A DNA stretch of 64,000 bases from NCBI RefSeq assembly GCF_022201045.2, contig NC_068559.1, positions 9,171,501-9,235,500 of the forward strand, read 5' to 3'. Source of the stretch: Citrus sinensis (taxonomy: Eukaryota > Streptophyta > Magnoliopsida > Sapindales > Rutaceae). The number at the start of each line of letters is the position of its first letter. The stretch's first letter is position 1. The notes beneath the pieces were generated by a model. It did no database searches and was not told the DNA's origin. It saw only the letters and a list, made by a program, of their open reading frames with translations. A program made the position numbers and the translations under genes. Shown in pieces: positions 34,424 through 47,070 of this stretch.

Positions 34424-34477
34424 TTAGGGTTGAGTCTTAGACATAAGCATAGTACTTGGAAAGTAATTATCGGTAAT

Positions 34478-35126
34478 GGGCTTGTTTGGGATTGCGGTTG
34501 AAATTCAATAAGTTGTTTATTTCATAATTTTCAATAAAAATAGTGTTTGATAAATTTTGTAAAAGCAGTTTATTTCATAATTTTCTCCATTTTATCAGCA
34601 GCTTTTAAAAGCATGTAGGGAGCTGCTTTTCATAAGCAACTTATTTAATAAGCTACCTTAGCTTTTTAAAATTCATATTATAACCTTAGATTTTAATAAA
34701 AGATAATTATATCTTATTTATCCATAAATCCTAATATATAAATCATACATTTATCTTTATCATATTTTATGTAACAGATTATAAAGTGCTTTAGATTTTT
34801 TTTAATTGAGTTTTTAATGTAATTTTACATATTTAAGAAAAAAGATATGTCTAATATTTAAGAAAAAAGATATGTCTAAACAATTTTATTAAACATATTC
34901 TAAAAATAAAAAGTAATTAAAACTTATGTCTATTTTGGTCATTATATAATAAAACAACATTTTCGTAATAAAATTTATCAAATACATACACTCTACTTTT
35001 CAAACTCACAGCAACTGTAACAGCACAGTTTACTAAACACCAAGTTACTTTTTTAATCAGTAGCTTACTTTATCTGCACAGCACAAACAACTTATTTTAT
35101 CAGCCTCCGCAATCCCAAACTAGCCC
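34478..35126. mobile_element. 649-bp MITE with GGGCTTGTTTGGGATTGCGG ends
   Basis: Left end GGGCTTGTTTGGGATTGCGG and right end (inward) GGGCTAGTTTGGGATTGCGG differ at one base. AAT flanks both ends (34475-34477 and 35127-35129), which could be a 3-bp target duplication. Internally there is AAGCAG/GCTGCTTTT-rich sequence with partial inverted symmetry and a 24-bp tandem duplication near 34836-34878 (AAGAAAAAAGATATGTCTAA). No coding capacity was seen. Superfamily is uncertain: PIF-like or hAT-like. Confidence 0.75.
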
Positions 35127-35129
35127 AAT

Positions 35130-36235
35130 GTCTTGTAAACAATCTAGTTTGACAATAGGACTCAAATTTACAGGGATTTACCGTCAAATCAATTAGAATA
35201 GCAACAACAGTTTAAATTTTTTCGGCACCGAAGTGTCATGAAATAATTCATATTTGTCAATAATTCAATTTTAAATAAAAGAATTTGGGATAGCATATTT
35301 TATTGTATCTTTTTTTTTAATAATTTAAAATCACTCGTTTAACTGATTTTTTATTATTATAAAAATAATTAATTTTTTTATTAATAAAAATAATATATAT
35401 CATTAATTAAATCCAACATCACATATTAATTAAAAAATTACAACATGAATTAATCATCAAAAAGCTCCTCATGTGAAGTTGAATGTTGATTATTGCCTGC
35501 TTAGGTGTCAATTGTGTCATCGGCTAGAAGAATAATTATCTTTTTAACACCCATTACGCAGACACTCTGATGCTGTGCATAATCTCTTTAATTAAGTGGG
35601 ACCCTTGTTTTGACATAATAACCACCACCAAATAGTCTATGATGTTATGTTGTCAGGTAATTATGTAGTGTTATATTATATTATTTTAATGTAAGTGTAT
35701 TATATTATATTAATATTGTATTATATTATGATAATTTTGTATAATATTTTTATGTTACACTATATTTTATTAAATTTTAATTATATTATTTTTTATGTTG
35801 CATCGTAATGTAATAATTGTTATCAATTTAAATTATATATTTAGAAACTAATATTTATTAATATTAAAATAAAAATCTTAAATTTTAGAAATCTAACATA
35901 GAGAATATCTTCTGATTTTTTCTGTAACATAAAACATATTTTATAAACATAATTAGTTGACAGCTATTATATAATACTTTATGCCATTAGATCAAAAGAT
36001 AAACTTTCTACAAAAACACTAGTCAACAACACATATTATTTATCTATTACTCAATTGACAGCTAATATCACAATACTTTACTGATCAACTACAATAAAAA
36101 AAAAAATCATTACAATCATTAATAAAAAAATAATAATATAAAAAAAGTAACAAGAAGAAAAGTAAATTAAAATAATACCATAAATATATTTATAGTCTAA
36201 AAATAAACTCTTCCCAAACAAACTAAAGGTCAGAA
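35130..36235. other. AT-rich intergenic region upstream of the ACT-domain gene
   Basis: Long A/T tracts are present, including TATTATATTA-type runs at 35670-35790. No gene or clear element is seen. Confidence 0.4.
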
Positions 36236-36247
36236 TATATAAATAGG
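36236..36247 (+). promoter_or_regulatory. candidate TATA box of the ACT-domain gene
   Basis: TATATAAATAGG stands about 250 bases before the chosen ATG (36494), implying a leader of roughly 220 bases. Motif and position only. Confidence 0.35.
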
Positions 36248-36493
36248 TTAAAGTGAAAATAGATTGATGACAAGTTTTAGTTTGTCACTAACAAGTAACA
36301 AATTTAACAACATGAACTCATTATGTAAAATAGAGAAGTTTGAGGGTAGCTAAATTTTAAAGCACTCCAATAATAGTAATAAGCAACTCGTCCATTTGAT
36401 TGATTCAGTAGCTCCTAAACAAATCAAATCAGGTTGCCAGTGCCACTGCTCTCTCCAGCTACGAGAAAGGCCCGAAAGCTCTTCTTCAATTCG

Positions 36494-39400
36494 ATGGCTT
36501 TTACAGCTACTCCTTTATTCTCTTCTACGGCGTCGTCTTCTTCGACTGCTCTCCATCGATCTAAATTCCTTGATTCCGATTTTGCCGCTCCGTTTTCTCA
36601 TGATTCATTTCATCTCATTAACTTCTCCCGCAGATTTTCCGAACAAGGAATTTGTCTTTCGAGAAAAAAGTAAGTAAATATTTTTCTCATTCTTCTTCTT
36701 CTTCTTCTTCTTCGTTTCTCAATTTATTTTGTGTCTTGATTTTATTCGTAATTTGATTGCCTTAGAAGTACTTTTTGGAGAATCACTTTCTGGATTCTTT
36801 TTTAAAACTGTTTTTTTTTTAAAACTAATGAGAATATCGTTTATCATGAGATCATCACTTAACGAGGATTTTCTCTATTTTTTTATTTAAGCATAAAAAT
36901 GAAATTTAAAATTTATAAAAAAAAAAAGTTGTAAGAATAAAAGATTAATGAAAATCTGATAGCTGGATTACTTTCAGGATGATGCTGTTCTAGAATATAT
37001 AAGAATATTCCGTAGAAAAATAATTTACTGTGCTTTTTTTTTGGTGGCATCTTTTTATAATTTAAGAATTGCATATTAATACTAATGAAGTATAAGTGCT
37101 GATTTGTTGTGGTTTATGTGGATTGTGATGTGATTTTGTTTTTTGGATGCTTAGTATTTCTTCAATTGTTAAGCAGGAATATTTTGTTTGCCTCTGTCAA
37201 CGGTACGAATGCTGTGAGTCCAACCCCCTTGGTTAGTCACATGTTCCTACCACTACAATTTTTCATTCTTTTTTCTCTAATTTCTTGAGAATTAATCTAT
37301 GTGGTGATATATAAGTTTGATATATGGTATGGCGGCAGCAATTGTCACGATTATGAAAGTGATATATTTTGATTTGTATCATATAATTCTGTTACCAACA
37401 TAATCGCTTAAATATTGGTAATTGACAACAAGGAGGATAATCTTGTGATGTCACTGTTTCCCATTCTTCTCTAGCTTTTATGGTATGGATGGCATGATGT
37501 CATGACATGGACATGATTGTTTTAATTGCAGAAATCGGACCAAGATGCTGATTACATTCCGATGCCACATGTTCTGATAGACCAGGATTCGAATTCTGAT
37601 GCAACAATTGTGCAACTCAGTTTTGGAGATCGTCTTGGAGCTCTCATTGACACGGTGAGTGTCTGTTTGTAGTTCAGTCCATTTATTTGTTCTTGAAAAT
37701 TGTAATGTTGTCTGCTTTTATCATAGTGTATAACTGGGTTGTTCAAAAAAGGGCCAGTCTTCACCCATCATAGTTTTCCCCTCATTATACAACTTAACCT
37801 GACGTCTTTTGTTCGAATCCAACAAATTGGGATGTTGTAGTTGATTAATTGCATTTATGTACATAATCATCAGAAACAGAGCATATTTGTTCTTGAAGTT
37901 TGGTGGGAAGACACTAGAGCTCCAAGTGTCAAATTGTGCTATTTGCACCCACTGTTTCTTATGACTGGTCTGATTCTTGGTAAAATGTGCCTGTGCATAG
38001 ACTTTGGAGGTCACCTGGTTTCTTAATTTAAAATGGAGTTCTTGAGATTTTTTATCCTCAAGGAAAATCAGATTTTTTATTCATTTTGTCTATCCTTGAG
38101 CAGATGAATGCCCTGAAAGACTTGGGATTGGACGTGGCTAAGGGAACTGTTAATACTGAAGGTTCAGTCAAACAGACAAAATTTTTCATAACACGGTTGT
38201 AAGTAATTCTTGAGCAGTAATAGAATCTTTTACTGGCTTTCTAGAGAAGTGGAATGATTTATCGTCTTTCATCTGGTTAGTGAGCTGTGAACATTTTTCA
38301 AGTTTCTATGCTTATATCTTGTTCAAGATGATCATCTTTTTCTTACAATCGGTTCAACTATTGTTTGTAAACCTGTCATTGTTCTATATTTTCTAGAATA
38401 ATAATGACTGCTTACATTAGACGTGTTATACTCGATAATGTTTATGCTCTTCATTTTCTCTGGGGCATACTTTCTTTACAGGCTACTATACTTTTGTTGT
38501 AACGCATCTACCCTGCATTCTCTTTTTGTTTCTAAGTGGAAAAGAAGTTCTTAGCCTACTGTCAGACCCTTGATAGAAAATCCTTGTGTTACCTGCTATG
38601 TTGCTTTTACGTGAATGTGTGTAAATAACTTTTATGTTTCGACTTTTGATGGTGGTTCAAATTAAGAGCAACAACTCAAAAATTGGTTTATGTTTTATGG
38701 AGAATCAATGTTCAGTTTGTGTCATGACAGTGCATTTTTTTGGCTGGATTTATTGCATTTATATTGAATGGTAATGAACAACTTGGCTGTTTTCCCATTT
38801 GCTAATAACATGTCGACATTTGCCCCACGCACATATGAGGACGTGAGTCATACTTTGAGCTGGCTCAGTTTATGAGTTAAATATCAATTGTTATATGTTT
38901 GCAAGCTCTTAGCTCTGTGAGATTGATTTTTGTTATGCTAGAGACACCGGGCGCAAAGTTGAAGATCCTGACTTGCTAGAGAGAATTCGACTTACCATCA
39001 TTAACAATCTTTTGAAGTATCATCCAGTATGTATGCTGAGTTGATACCTTTGAGTACTTGTGTTTCTGTTGTTTGTGTATGGTTTGTTTTTTGGGGAAAT
39101 GAATGAATGTAGAAAAACTTATCTACTAGTGAGATTATTGAATAAAATAAAGAGGAAGACATTGGTAAAAAAGGGGACAAAGGGGTGAAATAAGTGAAGT
39201 ATTTTGGGGAAAAACATGTAGGGTAAGGTTATCTATTACAAATTAGAACAATCTAAGAGATGGAGATATAATTGAAGAAATAGGGGGAGAAACCAAAAGA
39301 TTTTATCCAATGATTCCATTATTTACACCAAGTTTGACTCAAATCTGAAAATAAGGCCATGTAGTGACCAAGACCTAATTTCAGGTGAGGAAAAAAAAAA

Positions 39401-41357
39401 AACAACTAGAGAAAGAAGTTCAGGCCTGATAAGTAATGGAAAACCTATCCATATAAGAAAAGTTATATTATGGCTTAATCAGCTAACAATGTCTTGACTT
39501 GAAATAAAAATCTTAAGGTTCTAAAATCCTAATAATGATCATTATTTTGAATTTTTTTCTCTTTTTTTTTTTGGGTTGTTGGTGCATTGAACTCCCAACA
39601 ATGTCTCAAATTAGATTTGTTTTCTTCAAGTTCACTGATATTACTCCTTTGGTGCTATAGGAATCTAGCGAGCAACTTGCCATGGGCGAGGCTTTCGGGA
39701 TAAAAGCTCCAGAGAAAAAGGTGGTCTACTTAGAGATTATTTCAGCTCAACAAAACTCTCTCAGTTATAATTTGCTTTTATTAGTTCACTAGTTCTTTTA
39801 CGTGATAGAAGTTGTTTTCATGCAGTGCATCATAGAAGGGCTATTTTTTTTTTTTTTTTGTAGAGAGCAAACAATTCATGATCCTCAGGCTGAAGCATGA
39901 TACTTCAGCTCTGGGCATGCTGTGGTATAAAAGGAAAGGAAAAAAGATAAATTCAGACATGGGCAAATGTCGATGCCCAGCAGATTTTAGTGTATCACCT
40001 TAGATATATTAATGTCTCTGCTGGCTAGCCATGAGGCATTTCTTCACACTTGAGAATATTAGAAACTTGACCTGAAGAGAGCTTTTTCTGCCAGTAAATG
40101 CGGCTGGCCTGCTATTATTATGTTGTCAATTTAATTGCTTTAATTGCCCCATGTCCATGCAGCTCTTTGTTTTTCTTTGGTTGATTATGCCACTTGCCAA
40201 TCTTGACAATTGGTTAGTGTTAGTTTAGAAATTTTTTTTTTCCCGTGTATAATTATGTTTAATATCTCAAGTTTTGAATACGGCCCTTGATTCTTCTAAT
40301 CAGATTACTTCCTCATTTTCTATGCTGTGCCAGATTAGGCACGCCAAATAAAAATATAAATGAAATATACGCAATTTCGAAGACCAGCCTCTTTATTGTC
40401 ATTAGTGTGTAAATTGAGCCTTTTTCTTTTGTTATACAAGGTTCCTTGCTCAGACTCAGTAGATGTCTTGCATGTGCTTACTGTAATTGTACAAACTTGT
40501 AAAATTTGTGACTTTATTTAATGGCAGCTTGATGTTGATATTGCCACCCATATACATGTCAAGGAAGATGGGCCTAAGAGAAGGTTTGCATCTCTATATT
40601 TTGATTGAAATCCTTTTAGTATGTTAATTCACATGAAATCTATTTTTTGAATTATTCTATTAAACTTTTCACTACCCATAGAGGACTTAAAAGGAATAAT
40701 GAATTTTTCTCCACAATGCAGAGAGGTATTTGGTATGTCATTTACTAACACCTTCATTATGTATTTTACCAGCTTGCTTTATATAGAAACAGCCGATCGA
40801 CCTGGATTACTTGTAGAGATCATGAAAATCATTGCTGATGTTAATGTTGATGTTGAATCCGCAGAGATTGATACAGAAGTATTCTTCCTTGTTTTTCTCT
40901 CTCATTCTCTCCACATTTTCACACGCTAGCATAGTCCCTGGTTCCCAGTTCTGTATTCTTACTGTCTTCAAATTTTCTCCTGTCTTTCAATAGGGACTTG
41001 TTGCCAAAGACAAATTTCATGTCAGCTACGGAGGCGCAGCATTAAACAGTTCTTTGTCTCAGGTAATTGTTTACAAGTCATTTTTTTTTCTTTGGGAAAA
41101 GGTTTATGAATCAAAGTTGTAACCAGTAAATTCAGGCAATATATCCATCAAATGTCCATTCATTCCACCTCTTCTGAGCAAATGCTGGGATTACTTTTTA
41201 TTCAAACTTCTGGGTGACCAAGCCATTATTATAAAATTTTATGATGCCTCATGGAAATCCTCACTCTGAGACTGATTTCTCTTTAAACGTACAGGTGTTG
41301 GTGAACTGTCTGCGATACTACCTTCGAAGGCCAGAAACGGATATTGACAGTTACTAA
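36494..41357 (+). CDS. ACR11: ACT domain-containing protein, ACR11 type, chloroplastic
   Basis: Ten exons join in frame to 295 aa: 36494-36669, 37177-37231, 37532-37654, 38104-38198, 38942-39026, 39661-39720, 40528-40583, 40773-40878, 40994-41062, 41295-41357. All introns are GT-AG. Residues 1-60 are Ser/Ala/Phe-rich without acidic residues at the start ([20 protein letters not shown]), as in a chloroplast transit peptide. Two ACT domains follow: about 102-175 ([15 protein letters not shown], then [11 protein letters not shown]) and 218-293 ([40 protein letters not shown]). Between them lie the [20 protein letters not shown] and [18 protein letters not shown] blocks that mark this family. In Arabidopsis ACR11 interacts with ferredoxin-dependent glutamine synthesis (GLN2/Fd-GOGAT); that role is transferred by homology. 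ACR12 is the closest alternative, but the APEKK linker fits ACR11 better. Confidence 0.93.
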
Positions 41358-42427
41358 TCATAATCAGAAGAGTTACTATGTTGCTGTAAACAAAATGTAA
41401 CGGTTCTGTACCAAGTATTTTGTGAGCTCCCCATTGAAATTGTTTGTTGCAGATTATGATTGTCTTCATCACTTTCTTGGGTGTTTGGGGAACAAAAGTG
41501 GTCAATTTGAAGAGAGTTAATTAAAAATAAATGTAACTGGAAAAAGAAAAATAATCTTCTTCATGATGAGCTCTCCCTTTGATATTTCGGCAAAATATTC
41601 CATCCTCTTTTATCTGATTGGTGAAGAATGAATTACTTGAAAATTTTCTGAAGAAAAACTCACACTAATTAATACGAGCAACCGGTAATTTTTTTAAAAA
41701 ATAAAAATTAGAGGGGTTTGGTTAAGTATGAGTGGTGATGGAGGTAACGGTTTTAATCTTCTAGAGGTATGGGTTTTGAATTTGGTCAGATAAGTGAAAG
41801 GAGAGTTAATTTTCATTGATTAAAAAAACAATTACCGCATATACATGACAGTGAATAAATAAGGAAGCTAATTAGATAAATTATTATAATTATACCATCT
41901 CGACATGTTAAGATACGTTTGATTTACATAAGTATTTTTTTCATTATCATACGTAGTAATGGTTCAAATTACTAAAATACTTTTATTATTTCATGCATAT
42001 TAGATTCTAAGAATTTTCAATAAATAAATAAATTTTAGAAAAGTTATTCTAGAGAAATTTCAGATTACATAATTGAATCAAATTTAGAAATATCCTCCAA
42101 CTCCAGGTGGCTTGACCAAATTGCTTAACAATCTATTTACATGGCAAAGAAAGGAAGCTGCAAGATGAAGTTTTGGCATGCTTAATAAAAAGAATATGAT
42201 AAGACCCAATTTTTCCTTTTGCAGCAGTTGGATTCAAGAGTTTAGGTGAAGGATTACGTAACATTCTTTTTAATCTTTGCAAGGAAGCATTATTCAATGA
42301 TCAAAACCATAAATTTGCCGCAAAAAACAGCCAAAAAGCATTGGTAGTTGTTGCCTTATTCAAGCTAACCAAACTTCCACTTCACTTTATTCTCAAGCAA
42401 AATAACACGTTAAACAAAAGCACTGGG
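41358..42427. other. 3' UTR of the ACT gene and promoter region of the germin-like gene
   Basis: The first 200 bases are the probable 3' UTR. The rest is AT-rich with no gene. A segment at 41700-41815 (GGGTTTTGAATTTGGTC) faintly resembles a SINE B box but is not convincing. Confidence 0.4.
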
Positions 42428-42435
42428 CTATAAAT
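42428..42435 (+). promoter_or_regulatory. candidate TATA box of the germin-like gene
   Basis: CTATAAAT lies 37 bases before the ATG at 42472. If used, the leader would be only about 10-15 bases long, which is short; an upstream start is therefore also possible. Confidence 0.45.
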
Positions 42436-42471
42436 TTGCCAAGAATTATCAGCATCCATTAACAGCAAACA

Positions 42472-43113
42472 ATGTCATTAGCATTGACAGTTCTGTTTTT
42501 TGGTCTTTTTCACAGCTATGTCACCTTGGCTTCTGACCCTGATCCAGTCAATGACTTTTGCGTACTCAACAGAAGTTCAGCAACTACTAGTCTTCCATGC
42601 AAAAACTCATCACTTGTCACAGTGGAAGATTTTGTGTTTTCGGGCATAAAGTTTCGCGGAAAGTTCAGTGAAACCGGGTTAGCATCCATTCCAGTTAATG
42701 TGAATGTCTTTCCAGGATTGAACACTCTTGGCATGTCCATGGTACGCGCTGACTTTGATGTTGGCGGTGTTAATGTTCCGCATTTCCATCCAAGAGCTAC
42801 TGAGATAGCAGTTGTGCTAGAAGGAAAGATCTACTCGGGATTTGTCGACACACAAAACAGGATTTTTGCTAAAGTGATTGAAAAGGGTGAGGTGATGGTG
42901 TTTCCAAGAGGCCTTGTACACTTCCAAATGAATGTTGGAGACACCTGGGCGACTATTCTGGGGAGTTTCGACAGCCAAAACCCTGGATTGCAGAAAATCC
43001 CATCTGCGGTATTTGGTTCAAATATTAAGGAAGAGCTTTTGGAGAAGGCTTTTGGCTTGACTCCCAAGGAAATTGCTAAGTTAAGGAAGAGGTTTGCTCC
43101 CCATCGGTTGTGA
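42472..43113 (+). CDS. germin-like protein, secreted cupin
   Basis: This is a single-exon gene of 213 aa. Residues 1-20 (MSLALTVLFFGLFHSYVTLA) form a signal peptide, followed by the mature start SDPDPVNDFCV. Cys30 and Cys43 are the conserved disulfide pair. The cupin barrel has germin box 1 (VPHFHPRATEIAVVLEGKIY, with His104, His106 and Glu111) and box 2 (VFPRGLVHFQMN, His150), so all four metal ligands are present. Germin-like proteins are apoplastic hexamers binding manganese; some have superoxide dismutase or oxalate oxidase activity, which cannot be told from sequence. The C-terminal helical tail (LTPKEIAKLRKRF) is normal. Length fits the family (about 200-225 aa). The start is chosen because it gives the signal peptide. 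Confidence 0.95.
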   Translation: MSLALTVLFFGLFHSYVTLASDPDPVNDFCVLNRSSATTSLPCKNSSLVTVEDFVFSGIKFRGKFSETGLASIPVNVNVFPGLNTLGMSMVRADFDVGGVNVPHFHPRATEIAVVLEGKIYSGFVDTQNRIFAKVIEKGEVMVFPRGLVHFQMNVGDTWATILGSFDSQNPGLQKIPSAVFGSNIKEELLEKAFGLTPKEIAKLRKRFAPHRL

Positions 43114-43152
43114 GTTAAAAGATGAAGGTAGCTAAGTTAAGGAAAAGGTTTG
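43075..43152 (+). repeat. 56-bp-period duplication across the stop codon of the germin-like gene
   Basis: GCTAAGTTAAGGAAGAGGTT (43075-43094, coding for AKLRKR) recurs as GCTAAGTTAAGGAAAAGGTT (43131-43150) in the 3' UTR, 56 bases on. The second copy lies behind the TGA and is not translated. Confidence 0.85.
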
Positions 43153-44028
43153 TCATTTCTGGTACTTAAGATTCTTAGGCAGTCTGTAGCAACTATGAAT
43201 CAAAACAATTTTCACTATGTATTGATGGTTAATACTAAAGAAATTCATCACGGAAAAGCTAAGCGAATAATAATATGTGGGGTACATTTTTCCTATCCAG
43301 TTTTGTTTTAGCATGTTCTTCTGTTAAGTTTATTTTCAATGTTGTACAAGACTATATGATCTTGAATCTGATTTCAGCCCTAGGCATAAATGCTTCACGA
43401 TGAAGGTAAAACTGAAACACTACATAATTCAACAGCAGATGATAATTATCCAGAATCATAATGATCATTTTGATGAAGCCATGCTGATATTTCCATGCTT
43501 AAAAAAGACATAACGAAAAAAGTGGGAGCCACACAATGATGGTCACCACATGTCCTATGCCAATTGGAGAAGCAAAAGAAATAGATTATCATGTAGCAAG
43601 ATGTTTACCCGCTGGTTGTGTTTAATCAGAAGCTTTTTCAAAAAGTAAAAGCAAAAAAATTATTGAGGTCTCCCTTACTTTTGCCCCACTTACAGCTTCT
43701 TATTGAAGATTAGGTGCTCGGGATTCGAGTACTCTTCATTTTGGCTCAAACTCAGTAGACTGAAAATTGAACACCCATTTTATCATACATTGCTTGAAAT
43801 CTCAAGTCCCAGCTTCATATAAAATGAAGCAGAAACTCTACTTTTCATATCACACGCCAATAAAGAAAGTCCCGGAAACTTCAGTTCAGCCAGCAGTTTG
43901 TGCAAGAAATAGAAAACAAAGGAAAGATTAAGTACAATAACATATCATACAGACTCTAGGGTGACAAAAACAAAGTCTTCTAAACTTTTGTAGAATAGTT
44001 ATTCTACTCAGGTCTTTGTAGTTTTCAC
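43153..44028. other. convergent 3' ends of germin-like and TBL genes
   Basis: Two genes face each other here. Sequence up to about 43400 is probably the 3' UTR of the germin-like gene and that above about 43900 the 3' UTR of the TBL gene. No other gene is seen. Confidence 0.45.
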
Positions 44029-45574
44029 TTAGAGCAATGCACTTAACATTTCATTCCAGCTATCGGGCACCCCAGGGAGGCACCAGTGACTGCAGTCGGA
44101 GGAGAAGTCTTTGGAATGCTGCCTTTCTTCTTGACCCATTGCCCTTCTGTAAACAGAAGGATGCCCGTCTCTACGAAGAGCTGACATTGTCGTAATATCT
44201 TGCAAATACACCGGAAATCTCATTCTCCGCAACACCTCTTTTAGTACTACCAACTGTTCAGGAACATGTTGGTGACTAAAAAAGGCCAGAGGAGTCCTCT
44301 GCTTGTAACATTTCCAACCATTTTCTCTGTTGAATGAAGATAAAGGGAACACTACCACTTAAAAGACATAGCCAAAAGCGATTACACTGTTTATACATGC
44401 ACAGCATATTGTATTGTACCTGTTGTGCCTAGGAGACATGCTCCGGAAAATGACTCTGGTTCTACGAGGATCAATATTCAAATCTATCCATTTTGCCCAT
44501 GTTGTGAGTCCTTTCTCATAAGCAATCATCGGATTCATAACTTTATAGACAGACTTTCCCTCCATGTAATAGTCCCATCTAAATTTAGTCATAGGTTTTC
44601 AATTAGCTAAGATTATTAAATCGTGCTATGGCTCTCAAGTAAATACAATTGAAATTACAACATGTATAGATTGTGCATCTTAAAACTGGAAATATATATT
44701 TTCTTACGAACTCCATTGTTCCGAGTGAGTCCACCAGTGAGCTGAATCAAACACAAGTACGTCGGCTCCTCTCCAGTATCTTGCGTTATCTTCAATCAAA
44801 TCCAAATGTAGTATCCTCTTGTTTTCGGGTCCTTTCATCAGTTCAACAAGGAGTGGAGCCCAAGAAAACTCAATTGATGTCTCGAAATCCTGTTAACATC
44901 ATACACTGTGTATATATAAACAACTGATAAAATCAAGAAGAAAAACAAACAGCGATAGGGTTCCGAATATTTCAACTCAAGATCTTACCAAGGCATGGAA
45001 GGCCATTGAAAGACCATTGTAAGTCACTTTCTTGCGCCCCATGGGAACAACTCCCTGCACTAAGCAAACAAGAGATTCCCACTGGTTCCTCATTATGGAA
45101 TCACCAACAAGCATTATTCTTTTCCTTCTCATCTTAGCAAGAAATTTCAAGGCATCGAACCTGAAACCACATTGCCCTCTTTAGATATCATTTCAATGCA
45201 TACGCATCTACTTCTTGCAAAAATTAACATATTCAGTTTAAGTACCTTGGAATTGAACAAGCATGAGGCTTCCATTTCCATTTCTGGTAGTCAGAATCTG
45301 GCCGTCCATTTTTCTGGCAGCTTACAGCAGTACTAAGATAAGGGCAATTAGAATCATAAAGAGGGTAAGATGGGTCATAAACCCATTTGCCAGAAGTAAA
45401 ATCACAATGCCTTGATGAATCACGTCGGGATTGGACCATATTAACTTCACTGTCTTCTTCATTAAGCCAAAACTCATCGGTCTCTAGGCCAAACTGGGAT
45501 GACTTGCCGGTGAAGAAACATAGAAAAATACCGATCAACAACAGAAACTGAGGCTTATATGCAGGTTTAGCCAT
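44029..45574 (-). CDS. TBL-family (PC-esterase) polysaccharide O-acetyltransferase-like protein
   Basis: Five exons on the minus strand (45246-45574, 44989-45160, 44708-44889, 44420-44578, 44029-44326) join to 379 aa with GT-AG introns. Residues 9-21 ([13 protein letters not shown]) are a signal anchor, as in type II Golgi proteins. The TBL domain starts with [20 protein letters not shown] and a Cys-rich block. The GDS motif ([14 protein letters not shown], Asp130-Ser131) and the DxxH motif ([17 protein letters not shown], Asp358 and His361) are both intact. Family members acetylate xylan, mannan, xyloglucan or pectin in the Golgi. The overall pattern is closer to the PMR5/TBL36-45 group, which is a judgement by eye, so the substrate is unknown. 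An upstream ATG (45617) would add 15 residues before the anchor; the inner ATG is preferred. Confidence 0.92.
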
Positions 45575-46134
45575 TGAAGCACAGAGTGTGGAAGTTGGAG
45601 CAGTGAAGTAGAGTCCCAAGTTTCCAATGAAGAAGCCTATTTAATGCATAGAAAATGAAACTAAGTCTTAAAAGTTGACAAAAGGATTTCCATTTAGGCC
45701 ATGAGTCACGGCAAAGTAAGAGTGGACCATATTCTTTCTACTCATTGCCATTAACATTGTTGCTGGTAAATTGTTGAAAGTAAAAATGATTGAAGGCACA
45801 AGTTTTGGGTCCGTGACATGCGCGTTTTGTAGGCCACGAGCATTAATCATGCAAGGGTATTGATCATTTAATTGTTGCGATGTCAAAAAGGAGCACAGCA
45901 ATCACCAAAGTTGAAAGACATTAAGGGCAAAATAGTAAATGCATGCTTGGGTGGAATAAGTGCCCACAAGTGTTAATGCATTATTTTTGTCTTTCAAGGT
46001 CAAAAGTAATTACCTAACCTGTCATTGAGACAAAGTTGAAAGTTGATCCATGGTGGGTTTTACCACGTCAAGGGTAGAATAACAAAAGATTAAAATGAAA
46101 TGGAAACTAAATGAATATTTTAACGTTATGAGGA
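45575..46134. other. promoter region of the TBL gene
   Basis: This is intergenic, moderately AT-rich sequence. A minus-strand TATA-like element was not clear. No gene is seen. Confidence 0.4.
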
Positions 46135-47070
46135 TTAGGAGTATTCGGACTCTAATCTGATTCACTCAATTCATTTAATCTGTAAAAATATGATCCGTGA
46201 AAATTTGATCTGTGAATCAATAGATTGGATTGAATTGAAAATTTAAAAATCCACAGTTGGTGGATTGAATATGAATTTACTTTTATAAATTCGTAAAAAT
46301 TCGTGAATTCACAAAAAAAATTAATTGAAAAAATAAATCTTATAAATGTAGCATTGCTACTTACTAATAAATAAATAAGTTAAAAATAGTTAAATAAAAA
46401 AATATTAAATAATTGAATAATTAAATAAGCAAATATAACTTCTTAAACATTAAAAATTCTAAAGCATAACAAAAAACCCTAAGCCAAAACATTTAATTAG
46501 CACATAACACCAAACCTCTTCCCCACCGCATGCACATGCTATCACTATTTCACTTCATCACTTGAGGTACTGATAATTTCTTACTTTCTTTTCAAGCTCT
46601 TCAAGTTTTTCAATTCTTACTTGTTACACCTAAGGTCTCAAGTTTCAACTTTTGTATATATTTAAATTCATAATTTTAGTTAATTCTCATGTATTTATCT
46701 AAATAAAAGAGATTTTTTTTGGCATATTATATTTTGAAACTTTGAATGTATTATTTTATCTTTATTTAAACAATTAACTTCTTTAAATTTTATTCAATTT
46801 TGAATTTAATCGATAGTAAAATTATTTTATATTAGATTTTTTAATTTTATTACTTCGTAGATTAGACAAAATTAAAAATTTTAATTCATAAATTAATCTG
46901 TAAAATGATGGGTTGGATATGAATTGGGTCAAATCCGCATCCAATCCACAGACATATGGATTGAATTTGGATTGAGTTTCACCAATTCGTGAATTGTATT
47001 GAATTGAAAATTTATAATCCATAAAATTATGGATCGAATATGGATTGATTCCAATCCATAAACATTCCTA
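46135..47070. mobile_element. possible degenerate hAT-type MITE
   Basis: The left end TAGGAGTATTCGGACTC and right end (inward) TAGGAATGTTTATGGATTGG share TAGGAnTnTT. Both sub-terminal regions are full of GAATTGAAT/GGATTGAAT-type short repeats in opposite orientation (46145-46320 and 46860-47060). An exact 8-bp target duplication was not found, so the element is old or the boundaries are wrong. Confidence 0.4.

Noticed and set aside
41700..41815. SINE-like sequence with a faint Pol III B box (GGGTTTTGAATTTGGTC)
   Set aside because: The A box is unclear, there is no 3' tail or target duplication, and the B box has several mismatches.
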